The translations under genes and the position numbers were made by a program. Shown here in pieces: positions 18,519-27,566 of a stretch of DNA of 64,000 nt. The first letter of the stretch is position 1; every line of letters begins with the position of its first letter. The notes below the pieces were generated by a model. It did not search any database and was not told the origin of the DNA. It saw only the letters and a list, made by a program, of their open reading frames with translations. This DNA comes from Burkholderia multivorans ATCC BAA-247 (GTDB lineage Bacteria > Pseudomonadota > Gammaproteobacteria > Burkholderiales > Burkholderiaceae): contig NZ_CP009831.1 in the NCBI RefSeq assembly GCF_000959525.1, positions 620,001 to 684,000 of the forward strand, read 5' to 3'.

Positions 18519-19790
18519 ATGGAGCACACAGAATCGCCCGTCCGGTTCGCCGCGCGCGACGACGCCGACGACGTGGTTTTCCCGCACGACGACGGCTCGC
18601 GCGTGCCGTACAAGGTGTTCAGCTCGCGCGCGGTGTACGACCGCGAACAGGAACGCATCTTCCGCGGGCCGACCTGGAACTTCGTCGCGCTGGAAGCGGA
18701 AATCCCGAATCCAGGCGACTTCAAGAGCACGTTCGTCGGCGACACGCCGGTCGTCGTCACGCGCACGGACGACGGCACGCTGGCCGCCTGGGTGAACCGC
18801 TGTGCGCATCGCGGCGCGCAGGTCTGCCGCAAAGCGCGCGGCAACGCGAGTTCGCATACGTGCGTCTATCACCAGTGGAGCTTTGACAACCGCGGCAACC
18901 TGCTCGGCGTGCCGTTCCGGCGCGGCCAGAAGGGCATGACCGGGATGCCGGCCGATTTCGATCCGAAGCAGCACGGCCTGCGCCAGCTGCGCGTCGACAG
19001 CTATCGCGGGCTCGTGTTCGCGACGTTCAGCGACGATGTCGCGCCGCTGCCCGACTATCTCGGGGAACAGATGCGTCCGTGGATCGACCGGATCTTCCAC
19101 AAGCCGATCGAGTATCTGGGCTGTACGCGCCAGTATTCGAAATCGAACTGGAAGCTCTATCTCGAGAACGTGAAGGACCCGTATCACGCGAGCATGCTGC
19201 ATCTGTTCCATACGACGTTCAACATCTTCCGCGTCGGGATGAAGGCGCGTTCGATTCCGGACGCGAATCACGGGCTGCACAGCATCATCACCGTGACGAA
19301 GACGGGCGACGACACGTCGGCCGCGTACAAGCAGCAGAACATCCGGTCGTTCGACGAGGGCTTTCATCTGGAAGACGAATCGATCCTCGATCTCGTGTCC
19401 GAATACGACGAGGACTGCACGAACCACATTCAGCCGATCTTTCCGCAGCTCGTGATCCAGCAGATCCACAACACGCTCGTCGCGCGGCAGATCCTGCCGA
19501 AGGGGCCCGACAACTTCGAGCTGATCTTCCACTTCTTCGGCTACACCGACGACACGCCCGAACTGCGCGCGCTGCGCATCAAGCAGGCGAACCTCGTCGG
19601 GCCGGCCGGCTACATCTCGATGGAGGACACCGAAGCGACCGAGCTCGTGCAGCGCGGCACCGTGCGCGACGGCGATGCGACGTCGGTGATCGAGATGTCG
19701 CGCGGCAATCCCGACCAGCAGGACACGGTGATCACCGAAAGCCTGATCCGCAAGTTCTGGGTCGGCTACCAGAAGCTGATGGGCTATTGA
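18519..19790 (+). CDS. andAc: Anthranilate 1,2-dioxygenase, large oxygenase (alpha) subunit
   Basis: 423 aa Rieske non-haem iron oxygenase alpha subunit, which with its partners converts anthranilate to catechol, CO2 and ammonia. The Rieske centre is C95-A-H97 and C115-x2-H118; the mononuclear Fe ligands lie in [16 protein letters not shown] (D220 bridging, H223 and H228). The ATG at 18519 ([10 protein letters not shown]) follows AAGGAG and is preferred over the Met 12 codons upstream. It is the first gene of andAcAdAbAa, with the order and sizes described for the three-component DBO1 enzyme. The product feeds catA in the neighbouring operon. Confidence 0.93.
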   Translation: MEHTESPVRFAARDDADDVVFPHDDGSRVPYKVFSSRAVYDREQERIFRGPTWNFVALEAEIPNPGDFKSTFVGDTPVVVTRTDDGTLAAWVNRCAHRGAQVCRKARGNASSHTCVYHQWSFDNRGNLLGVPFRRGQKGMTGMPADFDPKQHGLRQLRVDSYRGLVFATFSDDVAPLPDYLGEQMRPWIDRIFHKPIEYLGCTRQYSKSNWKLYLENVKDPYHASMLHLFHTTFNIFRVGMKARSIPDANHGLHSIITVTKTGDDTSAAYKQQNIRSFDEGFHLEDESILDLVSEYDEDCTNHIQPIFPQLVIQQIHNTLVARQILPKGPDNFELIFHFFGYTDDTPELRALRIKQANLVGPAGYISMEDTEATELVQRGTVRDGDATSVIEMSRGNPDQQDTVITESLIRKFWVGYQKLMGY

Positions 19791-19804
19791 ATCGGGAGCG
19801 CGCA

Positions 19805-20293
19805 ATGATGGACAACCTGACCGAAGACATGAACACGTGGTTCGCGATCTACATGCTGCAGAACCGCTACATCGGCCACCTCGACAACAACCGCCTCGAA
19901 CAGTGGCCCGAGATGTTCACCGAGGACTGCACGTACGAGATCGTGCCGAAGGAGAACGCCGATCTCGGGCTGCCGGTCGGCATCGTGCACTGCACGAACC
20001 GGCGGATGCTGCGCGATCGCGTCGTGTCGCTGCGGCACGCGAACATTTACGAGGAGCATACGTACCGGCACATGACGTCCGGCCTCACGATCGTCGCGCA
20101 GCGCGACGGCGAGATCGACACCGAGAGCAATTACGTGGTCGTGCAGACGCGCAGCAACGGCGAATCGAACGTGTATCAGGCCGGTAAGTATTACGACACG
20201 GTCGTGCGCACGCCTGAAGGCTGGCGTTACCGCACGAAACGCGTGATCTACGACACGTCGCGCGTGCAGACGCTGCTCGCGACGCCGATCTGA
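19805..20293 (+). CDS. andAd: Anthranilate 1,2-dioxygenase, small (beta) subunit
   Basis: 162 aa structural beta subunit of the ring-hydroxylating oxygenase. It has the NTF2-like fold signature WFAIYMLQNRYIGHLDNNRLEQWPEMFTEDCTYEIVPKEN and the C-terminal TPEGWRYRTKRVIYDTSRVQTLLATPI typical of aromatic-ring hydroxylase beta chains. It starts 14 bases after andAc with a GGGAGCGCA site and forms the alpha3-beta3 oxygenase with it. Two consecutive Met codons allow either start. Confidence 0.93.
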   Translation: MMDNLTEDMNTWFAIYMLQNRYIGHLDNNRLEQWPEMFTEDCTYEIVPKENADLGLPVGIVHCTNRRMLRDRVVSLRHANIYEEHTYRHMTSGLTIVAQRDGEIDTESNYVVVQTRSNGESNVYQAGKYYDTVVRTPEGWRYRTKRVIYDTSRVQTLLATPI

Positions 20294-20310
20294 TCCAGCA
20301 AGGAGACGAC

Positions 20311-20637
20311 ATGACCGAAGCAACGCTCGCCGAGTGGCATCCGCTCGGCACGCTCGACGAATTTTCCGAAGACGAACCGGCCGCGCGCGTGGCGGGACAG
20401 AAGCCGATCGCGGTGTTCCGGATCGGCGACGAGCTGTTCGCGATGCACGACCTCTGCTCGCACGGCCACGCGCGGCTGTCCGAAGGCTATGTGGAGGACG
20501 GCTGCGTCGAATGCCCGCTGCATCAGGGGCTGATCGACATCCGCACCGGTGCGCCGAAGTGCGCGCCGATCACCGAGCCGGTGCGCACGTATCCGATCCG
20601 GATCGTCGACGGACAGGTGGAAGTCAATGTCGGCTGA
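20311..20637 (+). CDS. andAb: Rieske ferredoxin of anthranilate dioxygenase
   Basis: 108 aa electron carrier between the AndAa reductase and the oxygenase. The 2Fe-2S Rieske motif is CSHGHARLSEGYV followed by CPLHQG, i.e. C-x-H and C-x2-H, in a protein of normal length for biphenyl/naphthalene-type ferredoxins. It begins 17 bases after andAd with an AAGGAG site and overlaps andAa by 11 bases, so the operon is tightly coupled. Confidence 0.93.
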   Translation: MTEATLAEWHPLGTLDEFSEDEPAARVAGQKPIAVFRIGDELFAMHDLCSHGHARLSEGYVEDGCVECPLHQGLIDIRTGAPKCAPITEPVRTYPIRIVDGQVEVNVG

Positions 20638-21847
20638 CCCGTTCGTGATCGTCGGCGCCGGACATGCGGCGCGCCGCACGGCCGAAGCGCTGCGCGCGCG
20701 CGATCCCGACGTGCGCATCGTGATGATCGGCGCGGAGCGCGAACTGCCGTACGACCGTCCCGTGCTGTCGAAGGACGCGCTGCTCGGCGACGGCGGCGAA
20801 CAGCGTGCGTTCGTGCGCGATGCCGGCTGGTACGACGCACAGCGGATCGCGCTGCGGCTCGGCACGCGCGTCGACGCGATCGAGCGCGACGCGCAGCGTG
20901 TGCGGCTCGACGACGGTTCGAGCCTGCCGTACGCGCGGCTCGTGCTCGCGACCGGCTCGCGCGTCCGCCCGTTCGCGGGGCCCGTCGACGACGGCGTCGC
21001 GCTGCACTACGTGCGTACGGTCGCCGACGCGCGTGCGCTGCGCGCGCAGCTCGCGCCCGGCCGTCGCGTCGCGGTACTCGGCGGCGGCTTCATCGGCCTC
21101 GAGGTGGCGGCCGCCGCGCGGCAGCTTGGCTGCGACGTGACGGTCATCGATCCGGCTGCGCGGCTGCTGCAGCGCGCGCTGCCGGAAGTGGTCGGCACGT
21201 ATGCGCGGCAGCTGCACGACGGCCGCGGCGTCGCGTTCCGGCTTGCGACGACGCCGCGCGCCGTCCGCCGCGCAGCGGGCGGCGGCGCGATCGTCGACAC
21301 GGACGCCGGCGACGTGCAGTGCGATGTGGTGGTCGTCGGCATCGGCGTCGTGCCGAACGTCGAACTCGCGCATGCGGCCGGGCTCGACGTCGACAACGGC
21401 ATACGCGTCGACGCCGGCTGCCGCACGGCCGATCCCGCGATCTTCGCGGCCGGCGAGGTGACGATGCATTTCAATCCGCTGCTCGGCCGCCATGTGCGGA
21501 TCGAGTCGTGGCAGGTCGCGGAGAATCAGCCGGCGGTGGCGGCCGCGAATGCGCTCGGCGCCGACGACACGTACGCGGAGCTGCCGTGGCTGTGGTCCGA
21601 CCAGTACGAGTGCAACCTGCAGATGCTCGGGCTGTTCGGCAGCGAGCACGCGATGGTCGTACGCGGCGATCCGGCGAGCGGCGCATTCACCGCGTTCGGG
21701 CTCGCGCACGACGGCAGGATCGTCGCGGTGGCGGCCGCGAACGCGGGGCGCGACATCGGCGCTTCGCGCAGGCTGATCGCGGCCGGCGCGACGCCGGATC
21801 CGGCGCGGCTTGCCGATCCGGCCGTCAACCTGAAAGCGTTTCTGTAA
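20627..21847 (+). CDS. andAa: Ferredoxin reductase of anthranilate dioxygenase
   Basis: 406 aa FAD-dependent reductase passing electrons from NADH to AndAb. The N-terminal FAD motif is FVIVGAGHAARRTAEALRARD, with VGAGHA rather than the strict GxGxxG. The NAD-binding motif is VAVLGGGFIGLEVAAAARQLG, and the second FAD motif is IFAAGEVTMHFNP. The ATG at 20627 (MSADPFVIVGAG) sits inside the end of andAb. It completes the three-component enzyme; the operon appears to end here. Confidence 0.93.
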   Translation: MSADPFVIVGAGHAARRTAEALRARDPDVRIVMIGAERELPYDRPVLSKDALLGDGGEQRAFVRDAGWYDAQRIALRLGTRVDAIERDAQRVRLDDGSSLPYARLVLATGSRVRPFAGPVDDGVALHYVRTVADARALRAQLAPGRRVAVLGGGFIGLEVAAAARQLGCDVTVIDPAARLLQRALPEVVGTYARQLHDGRGVAFRLATTPRAVRRAAGGGAIVDTDAGDVQCDVVVVGIGVVPNVELAHAAGLDVDNGIRVDAGCRTADPAIFAAGEVTMHFNPLLGRHVRIESWQVAENQPAVAAANALGADDTYAELPWLWSDQYECNLQMLGLFGSEHAMVVRGDPASGAFTAFGLAHDGRIVAVAAANAGRDIGASRRLIAAGATPDPARLADPAVNLKAFL

Positions 21848-21961
21848 CGGGCGCACGGTCGCACGCGCGCATGCGTGGCGGCATGGGCGCGTGCGGTGCA
21901 TTTGGCGGCAACGGCCGACTCGGTGCATATTGGCGGCATCGCGTGCATCGCCCGTTTGCCC

Positions 21962-23248
21962 ATGACGTCAGACAAAGCCCTTGAACTGAAACGCAGCAAG
22001 CGCCGCGCGCTGTGGCTGCTGCTTGCCGCCGTCGCGGTGTTCGTCACGACGATCTTTCTGCCGCGCGGCCCGTGGATCGATGGCGTGAAGGCCGTCGCCG
22101 AAGCCGCGATGGTCGGCGCGCTCGCGGACTGGTTCGCGGTCGTCGCGCTGTTCCGGCGCGTGCCGATCCCGTTCGTGTCGCGCCACACCGAAATCATTCC
22201 GCAGAACAAGGACAAGATCGCCGACAATCTCGCGGTGTTCGTCCGCGAGAAGTTTCTCGGCCCAGACGCGCTCGCCGCGCAGATCCGCCAGCACGATCCC
22301 GCGCAACGGCTCGGCGCGTGGCTCGGCGAGCCGGCGAACACCGAGGCGCTCGGCGGCTACGCGACGAAGCTGATGAGCTTCGCGCTCGACATGACCGATG
22401 ACGCGCGCATCCAGTCGTTCGTGCACGACGCGTTCCGCGCGGCGATCGACCGGATCGACCTGTCGCAGTCGGCGGGCGCGATCCTCGATACGCTGACGAA
22501 GGACGGCCGCCACCAAGCGCTGCTCGACGACGCGATCGCGCAGATCGTCGCGGTGCTCGGCAAGGACGAGAACCGCGACGTGATCGCGGGCTTCATCGTC
22601 GAATGGCTGAAGACGCAATATCCGAAGGTCGAGAAGATCATGCCGACGCACTGGCTCGGCGAGAACGGCGCCGAGCTCGTCGCGAATGCGGTGAGCCGCG
22701 TGCTCGAAGCGGTCGCGGCCGACCCCGAGCATGAGCTGCGTCAGCGCTTCGACCGCATCGTGCACTCGCTGACGGAGCGTCTGAAGCACGATCGCGCGTT
22801 CATCGACAAGGGCGACGAAATCAAGCGCTACATCCGCGACGGCGATGCGTTCAACGCCTATCTGAAGGACCTGTGGGTGCAGTTGCGCGCATGGCTGAAG
22901 GCCGATCTCGCGCGCCCCGATTCGGCGCTGCATCGGCAGGCCGCGACGCTCGGCGGCTGGCTCGGCGCGCGGCTCGCGGAAAGCCCGGCGCTGCGCGCGT
23001 CGCTGAACGAGCACGTCGAGCGTGCCGTGCACGAGATGGCGCCCGATTTCGCGGATTTCCTGATGCGGCATATCCGCGATACGGTGCGCAACTGGGATGC
23101 GCGCGAGATGTCGCGGCAGATCGAACTGAATATCGGCAAGGATCTGCAGTACATCCGCATCAACGGCACGCTGGTCGGCGGGCTGATCGGGTTCGGCCTG
23201 TATCTGGTGTCGCTCGTGCCGCGCTGGGCCGGCGACTGGCTGCACTGA
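21962..23248 (+). CDS. DUF445 (YjiN-type) membrane protein
   Basis: 428 aa inner-membrane protein of unknown function. It has an N-terminal hydrophobic segment (RALWLLLAAVAVFVTTIFLP), the family motif AMVGALADWFAVVALFRRVPIPFVSRHTEIIPQNKDKIADNLAVFVREKFL, a long helical middle, and a C-terminal membrane segment (INGTLVGGLIGFGLYLVSLVP). Size and both hydrophobic ends match YjiN-like proteins. Its stop lies within a GC hairpin shared with the convergent antitoxin gene. No functional link to neighbours is visible. Confidence 0.88.
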   Translation: MTSDKALELKRSKRRALWLLLAAVAVFVTTIFLPRGPWIDGVKAVAEAAMVGALADWFAVVALFRRVPIPFVSRHTEIIPQNKDKIADNLAVFVREKFLGPDALAAQIRQHDPAQRLGAWLGEPANTEALGGYATKLMSFALDMTDDARIQSFVHDAFRAAIDRIDLSQSAGAILDTLTKDGRHQALLDDAIAQIVAVLGKDENRDVIAGFIVEWLKTQYPKVEKIMPTHWLGENGAELVANAVSRVLEAVAADPEHELRQRFDRIVHSLTERLKHDRAFIDKGDEIKRYIRDGDAFNAYLKDLWVQLRAWLKADLARPDSALHRQAATLGGWLGARLAESPALRASLNEHVERAVHEMAPDFADFLMRHIRDTVRNWDAREMSRQIELNIGKDLQYIRINGTLVGGLIGFGLYLVSLVPRWAGDWLH

Positions 23249-23284
23249 CGCGGCCGCGCGCCGCACCGTGCGGGCGCGCGTCAG
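23245..23284. terminator. Shared hairpin between convergent genes
   Basis: CTGACGCG and CGCGTCAG form an outer 8-bp stem containing the stop codons of both the DUF445 gene and the antitoxin gene, with further GC pairing inside. There is no T-run, so it may work in either direction only with help from Rho. Confidence 0.35.
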
Positions 23285-23580
23285 GCGTGCGCTTTCGCGC
23301 CGTGCAGTTGCAGGCCGAGCGCCTTGATCACTTTGAGGATCGTGCCGAAGCTCGGATTGCCGTCGTGCGACAGCGCCTTGTACAGCCCCTCGCGCGATAG
23401 CCCCGCATCGCGCGCGACTTGCGACATGCCGCGGGCGCGCGCGATCACGCCGAGCGCGTGCGCGATGAATGCCGGATCGTCGCCGCCTTCCTGGAGGCAA
23501 GCTTCGAAATACTCGGCCATGTCGTCGTCGGTCTTCAGGTGTTCGGCCGAATCCCACGGCCGCGTGCTGATCTTGCTCAT
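23281..23580 (-). CDS. HigA-like antitoxin (addiction module antidote protein)
   Basis: 99 aa DNA-binding antitoxin. The N-terminus WDSAEHLKTDDDMAEYFEACLQEGGDDPAFIAHALGVIARARGMSQVARDAGLSREGLYKALSHDGNPSFGTILKVIKALGL is diagnostic of the addiction-module antidote family, with the helix-turn-helix in its second half. It starts 3 bases after the toxin stop, the toxin-first order typical of these modules. It should neutralise the toxin and repress the pair. Complete and apparently functional. Confidence 0.9.
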   Translation of the reverse strand: MSKISTRPWDSAEHLKTDDDMAEYFEACLQEGGDDPAFIAHALGVIARARGMSQVARDAGLSREGLYKALSHDGNPSFGTILKVIKALGLQLHGAKAHA

Positions 23581-23583
23581 CGG

Positions 23584-23922
23584 TTACTCCAGGTCGAGAT
23601 GCTCGAGCATCGCATGGGCGGCGCGAATGTCGTCGCGCTGCGTGGATTTGTCGCCGCCGCACAGCAGGACGACCCATATCGTGCGCCGCCGCACGAAGTA
23701 CACGCGATAGCCGGGGCCGTGATCGATGCGCATCTCGTAGACGGGCGACCCGACGGACTTCCAGTTGCCCAGATTGCCCATCGACAGCCGATCGATGCGC
23801 GCCTGAATGCGGCGCTTCGCGGTGCGGTCCTGCAGGCCGGCAAACCACGCGTCGAACACGGCGGTCGTCCGGATGCTGAACGTTGGAGCAAGGTAAGGCA
23901 TTACAGGTAATTTGTCAACCAC
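23584..23922 (-). CDS. RelE/ParE-superfamily toxin (addiction module killer protein)
   Basis: 112 aa toxin of the HigB-like killer-protein family. Its core reads FDAWFAGLQDRTAKRRIQARIDRLSMGNLGNWKSVGSPVYEMRIDHGPGYRVYFVRRR, followed by VVLLCGGDKSTQRDDIRAA; the basic and Arg/Tyr residues are those expected of ribosome-dependent or related RelE-fold RNases. The GTG start at 23922 is preferred because GAGGA lies eight bases upstream; an ATG seven codons later lacks a site. It precedes its antitoxin by 3 bases. Confidence 0.88.
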   Translation of the reverse strand: MVDKLPVMPYLAPTFSIRTTAVFDAWFAGLQDRTAKRRIQARIDRLSMGNLGNWKSVGSPVYEMRIDHGPGYRVYFVRRRTIWVVLLCGGDKSTQRDDIRAAHAMLEHLDLE

Positions 23923-24263
23923 GGTTCACATCCTCATCGGAAGGTCGGAGCGTCACAGTACGGCCGTGCGCGCGGTCATGGCGCCGATTCGGCCGTCAGG
24001 CCGATGTGCGGGACGGTACCGCTCGCGTCGACGTCGTCGTTTCGAGATAGCGTCTACAATCGAAAACGGCTTTGCCGTCCGCGTGTCGCGCGCGGGCGGG
24101 TCCGTTCGCCTCCCATCGGGAGGCGCCGCCGCGCGCCGCGCGGCGGGCAGTGCCCGTGGTTCGTATCCGGTAGGTAATACGTTCGCGCGCCGTAGGCCGG
24201 CGCGCGCCGTCTCAAGCGTCGCGCGCCCGTAAGCCGTGCGCGCGGCATCAACCGAGAGTCCCC
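23923..24263. other. Upstream region and structured leader of the acetolactate-synthase-like gene
   Basis: 341 bases without a gene. A possible -10 element TACAAT stands at 24055-24060. Downstream are a perfect 8-bp hairpin CGCCTCCC-ATC-GGGAGGCG (24107-24125) and a GCGCGCCG/CGGCGCGC stem near 24185-24205. The likely transcript leader is therefore about 190 bases and heavily folded. No leader peptide is obvious. Confidence 0.4.
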
Positions 24264-25904
24264 ATGAAAGCATCGGATCTGTTCGTGAAGGCGCTGGAGG
24301 CCGAGGGCGTCGAGTACGTGTTCGGCATTCCCGGCGAAGAAAACCTCGATCTGCTCGAATCGCTGCGGCGCTCGAAGATCCGGCTCGTGCTGACGCGGCA
24401 CGAACAGGCGGCCGGCTTCATGGCCGCGACCTACGGCCGCCTGACGGGCCGCACCGGCGTGTGTCTCGCGACGCTCGGCCCCGGCGCGACGAACTTCGTG
24501 ACGGCCGCCGCGTATGCCCAGCTCGGCGGGATGCCGATGCTGATGATCACGGGCCAGAAGCCGATCAAGTCCAGCAAGCAGGGCCACTTCCAGATCGTCG
24601 ACGTCGTCGGCATGATGCAGCCGCTGACCAAATTCACGCGGCAGATCGTGTCGATCGGCAATATTCCGTCGGCGGTACGCGAGGCGTTCCGGCGCGCGGA
24701 GGAGGAGCGGCCGGGCGCCGCGCACCTCGAGCTGCCGGAAGACATCGCGCACGAGGAAGGCGACGGCAAGCCGATCCCGCGCAGCTTCAGCCGGCGGCCG
24801 ATCGCCGAGCAGAAGGCGGTCGCGCATGCCGTCGACGCGATCCAGGCCGCGCGCCATCCGCTGCTGATGATCGGCGCGGGCGGCAACCGCAAGACGACCT
24901 GCAAGATGCTGCTCGAATTCGTCGACAAGACGGGCATCCCGTTCTTTACGACGCAGATGGGCAAGGGCGTGATCGACGAGACGCATCCGCTGTGGCTCGG
25001 CAATGCGACATTGTCCGACGGCGATTTCGTGCATCGCGCGATCGAGCATGCGGACTGCATCATCAACGTCGGCCACGACGTGATCGAGAAGCCGCCGTTC
25101 TTCATGCGCGCGGACGACAAGACCGTGATTCACGTGAACTTCCTCGGCGCGCAGGTCGACCCCGTGTATTTTCCGCAGATCGAAGTCGTCGGCGACATCG
25201 CGAATGCCGTCTGGCAGATGAAGGAAGCGATCGCGCCGCAGCCGCACTGGGATTTCGAGCGCTTCGCGATGATCAAGGAACATTTCGACGCGCACCTGCA
25301 GAAGGGCCAGCACGATCCGCGCTTCCCGATGTATCCGGTGCGCATCGTCAACGATCTGTACAACGCGCTGCCGGTCGACGGTATCGTCTGTCTCGACAAC
25401 GGCATGTACAAGATCTGGTTCGCGCGCTACTGGCGCGCGCACGAGCCGAACTCGCTGCTGCTCGACAACGCGCTCGCATCGATGGGCGCCGGTCTGCCGT
25501 CCGCGATCGCGACGAAGATCGTCCATCCGCAGCGCAAGGTGATCGCCGTGTGCGGCGACGGCGGCTTCATGATGAACTCGCAGGAGCTCGAAACGGCGGT
25601 GCGCCTCGGGCTCGACATCGTCGTGATGATCCTGCGCGACGACGCGTTCGGCATGATCCGCTGGAAGCAGGAAAACATGAACTTCCCCGATTTCGCGATG
25701 ACGCTGAAGAATCCCGACTTCGTGTCGTATGCGCAGAGCTACGGCGCACACGGCCATCGCGTCGAATCGGCCGATGCGCTCGAGCCGCTGCTGCGCGAAT
25801 GCTTCGCATCGCCGGGCGTGCACGTGATCGACGTGCCGGTCGACTATTCCGACAACGAGCGCGTGCTGAACCGCGAGATCAAGCGGCTGTCGGCGCAGCT
25901 CTGA
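24264..25904 (+). CDS. Acetolactate-synthase-like thiamine-diphosphate enzyme
   Basis: 546 aa ThDP-dependent carboligase/decarboxylase of the acetohydroxyacid synthase large-subunit fold. It carries the catalytic Glu in VLTRHEQAAGFMAATYGR (about residue 50), the GPGATNFVTAAAYAQLGGMPMLMITGQ domain-1 motif, and the ThDP/Mg motif GDGGFMMNSQELETAVRLGLDIVVMILRDDAFG (about 433-465). No ilvN regulatory subunit follows; instead an aldehyde dehydrogenase gene starts 28 bases downstream. A catabolic or aldehyde-forming 2-oxo-acid role is therefore more likely than branched-chain synthesis. The precise substrate is not inferable. Confidence 0.85.
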   Translation: MKASDLFVKALEAEGVEYVFGIPGEENLDLLESLRRSKIRLVLTRHEQAAGFMAATYGRLTGRTGVCLATLGPGATNFVTAAAYAQLGGMPMLMITGQKPIKSSKQGHFQIVDVVGMMQPLTKFTRQIVSIGNIPSAVREAFRRAEEERPGAAHLELPEDIAHEEGDGKPIPRSFSRRPIAEQKAVAHAVDAIQAARHPLLMIGAGGNRKTTCKMLLEFVDKTGIPFFTTQMGKGVIDETHPLWLGNATLSDGDFVHRAIEHADCIINVGHDVIEKPPFFMRADDKTVIHVNFLGAQVDPVYFPQIEVVGDIANAVWQMKEAIAPQPHWDFERFAMIKEHFDAHLQKGQHDPRFPMYPVRIVNDLYNALPVDGIVCLDNGMYKIWFARYWRAHEPNSLLLDNALASMGAGLPSAIATKIVHPQRKVIAVCGDGGFMMNSQELETAVRLGLDIVVMILRDDAFGMIRWKQENMNFPDFAMTLKNPDFVSYAQSYGAHGHRVESADALEPLLRECFASPGVHVIDVPVDYSDNERVLNREIKRLSAQL

Positions 25905-25932
25905 ATCCCCGTTCACCGGAAGGAGCCGTTCC

Positions 25933-27366
25933 ATGCTGAAGGAAACCTATCCGTACTACCTGGCCAACGAGGCCGTCTACGCGAATACCGATCTCGAAGT
26001 CACCGACAAGTACAGCGGCAAGGTCGCGACGCGCGTCGCGCTCGCCGACGCGAAGGCGATCGACGCGGCGATCGGCGCGGCTGTCGACGCGACCAAGCCG
26101 ATGCGCGAACTGCCTGCGTACCAGCGGCAGGCCGTGCTCGACCACTGCGTCGCGCGCTTTCGCGAGCGCTTCGACGAACTGGCGGAAGCGCTCTGCATCG
26201 AGGCCGGCAAGCCGATCAACGACGCGAAAGGCGAAGTCACGCGACTGATCGACACGTTCCGCGTCGCGTCCGAGGAAGCGGTGCGCATCGACGGCGAAGT
26301 GCTGAACCTCGAGATCTCCGCGCGCGCGCAGGGCTATACGGGCTATACGCGGCGCGTGCCGATCGGTCCGTGCTCGTTCATCTCGCCGTTCAACTTTCCG
26401 CTGAACCTGGCCGCACACAAGGTCGCGCCCGCACTCGCGGCCGGCTGCCCGTTCGTGCTGAAGCCCGCGAGCCGCACGCCGGTCGGCGCGCTGATCATCG
26501 GCGAAGTGCTCGCGGAAACCGATCTGCCGAAGGGCGCGTTTTCGGTGCTGCCCGCGCATCGCGACGGCGCGGATCTGTTCACGACCGACGACCGTTTCCG
26601 GCTGTTGTCGTTTACGGGCTCGCCGGCCGTCGGCTGGGCGCTGAAGGAGAAGGCCGGCAAGAAAAAAGTGGTGCTCGAGCTCGGCGGCAACGCGGCCGCG
26701 ATCGTCGACGCGGACCAGCGCGACCGGCTCGACTATGTGGTCGAGCGTCTCGCGTTCGGCGCGTTCTATCAGTCCGGCCAGAGCTGCATCGGCGTGCAGC
26801 GGATCCTCGCGCATGCGGACATCTACGACGCGTTGCGCGACAAGCTGATCGCGAAGACGCGCGCGCTGAAGATGGGCGATCCGAAGGATCCGTCGACATT
26901 CGTCGGCCCGATGATTTCCGAGTCCGAATCGCGGCGGTTGTCCGGCTGGATGGACGCGGCCGTGGCGGCCGGCGCGAAGATCGTCGCGGGCGGCAAGGTC
27001 GACGGCGCGATGTTCGAGGCGACGCTGCTCGAAAACGTCGGCCGCGACCAGGACCTGTACCGGAAGGAGGCGTTCGGGCCGATCGCGATCCTCGAGAAGT
27101 TCGACCGCTTCGACGACGCGCTCGCGCGCGTCAACGACAGCGATTTCGGGCTGCAGGCCGGCGTGTTCACCGATTCGCTCGCGCATACGCAGCAGGCGTG
27201 GGACGAACTCGAAGTCGGCGGCGTCGTGATCAACGACGTGCCGTCGTTCCGCGTCGACAACATGCCGTACGGCGGCGTGAAGGATTCGGGGCTCGGCCGC
27301 GAAGGGATCCGCTACGCGATCGAGGACATGACCGAGCCGCGCCTGCTCGTCGTGCGGCGTCGCTGA
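25933..27366 (+). CDS. NAD(P)-dependent aldehyde dehydrogenase
   Basis: 477 aa member of the ALDH superfamily. Key elements are the ISPFNFPLNLAAHKVAPALAAGCPFVLKPAS cofactor-binding stretch, the general-base Glu in VVLELGGNAAAIV (about 251), and the nucleophile Cys in FYQSGQSCIGVQRI (about 285). It is related to glyceraldehyde-3-phosphate/phosphonoacetaldehyde-type dehydrogenases (PYGGVKDSGLGREGIRYAIEDMTEPRLLV). It follows the ThDP enzyme in a two-gene operon closed by a strong terminator, suggesting it oxidises the aldehyde that enzyme makes. GGAAGGAGCC precedes the start. Confidence 0.9.
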   Translation: MLKETYPYYLANEAVYANTDLEVTDKYSGKVATRVALADAKAIDAAIGAAVDATKPMRELPAYQRQAVLDHCVARFRERFDELAEALCIEAGKPINDAKGEVTRLIDTFRVASEEAVRIDGEVLNLEISARAQGYTGYTRRVPIGPCSFISPFNFPLNLAAHKVAPALAAGCPFVLKPASRTPVGALIIGEVLAETDLPKGAFSVLPAHRDGADLFTTDDRFRLLSFTGSPAVGWALKEKAGKKKVVLELGGNAAAIVDADQRDRLDYVVERLAFGAFYQSGQSCIGVQRILAHADIYDALRDKLIAKTRALKMGDPKDPSTFVGPMISESESRRLSGWMDAAVAAGAKIVAGGKVDGAMFEATLLENVGRDQDLYRKEAFGPIAILEKFDRFDDALARVNDSDFGLQAGVFTDSLAHTQQAWDELEVGGVVINDVPSFRVDNMPYGGVKDSGLGREGIRYAIEDMTEPRLLVVRRR

Positions 27367-27388
27367 CGCACGCTGCGCGCCTCGACGA

Positions 27389-27426
27389 CGGCACGCCGGC
27401 CGCGGGACGGGCCGCGTGCCGTTTTT
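27389..27426 (+). terminator. Rho-independent terminator of the ThDP enzyme/ALDH operon
   Basis: CGGCACGC pairs with GCGTGCCG, with an inner CGGCC/GGCC stem, followed directly by TTTTT. It lies 23 bases after the ALDH stop. Confidence 0.8.
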
Positions 27427-27566
27427 CCGTGCGCGGCCGCGCCCCGCGCCCGCGGCGGGGCGAACGACCTCGACTGCGCGCGGCGGTCATGTTGTAATCG
27501 CGCGCAACGACCGCCCGGGCCAAGACACCGGCGGTTCCGCCGGTTCCTTCCTCGAGAGGTCGATTC

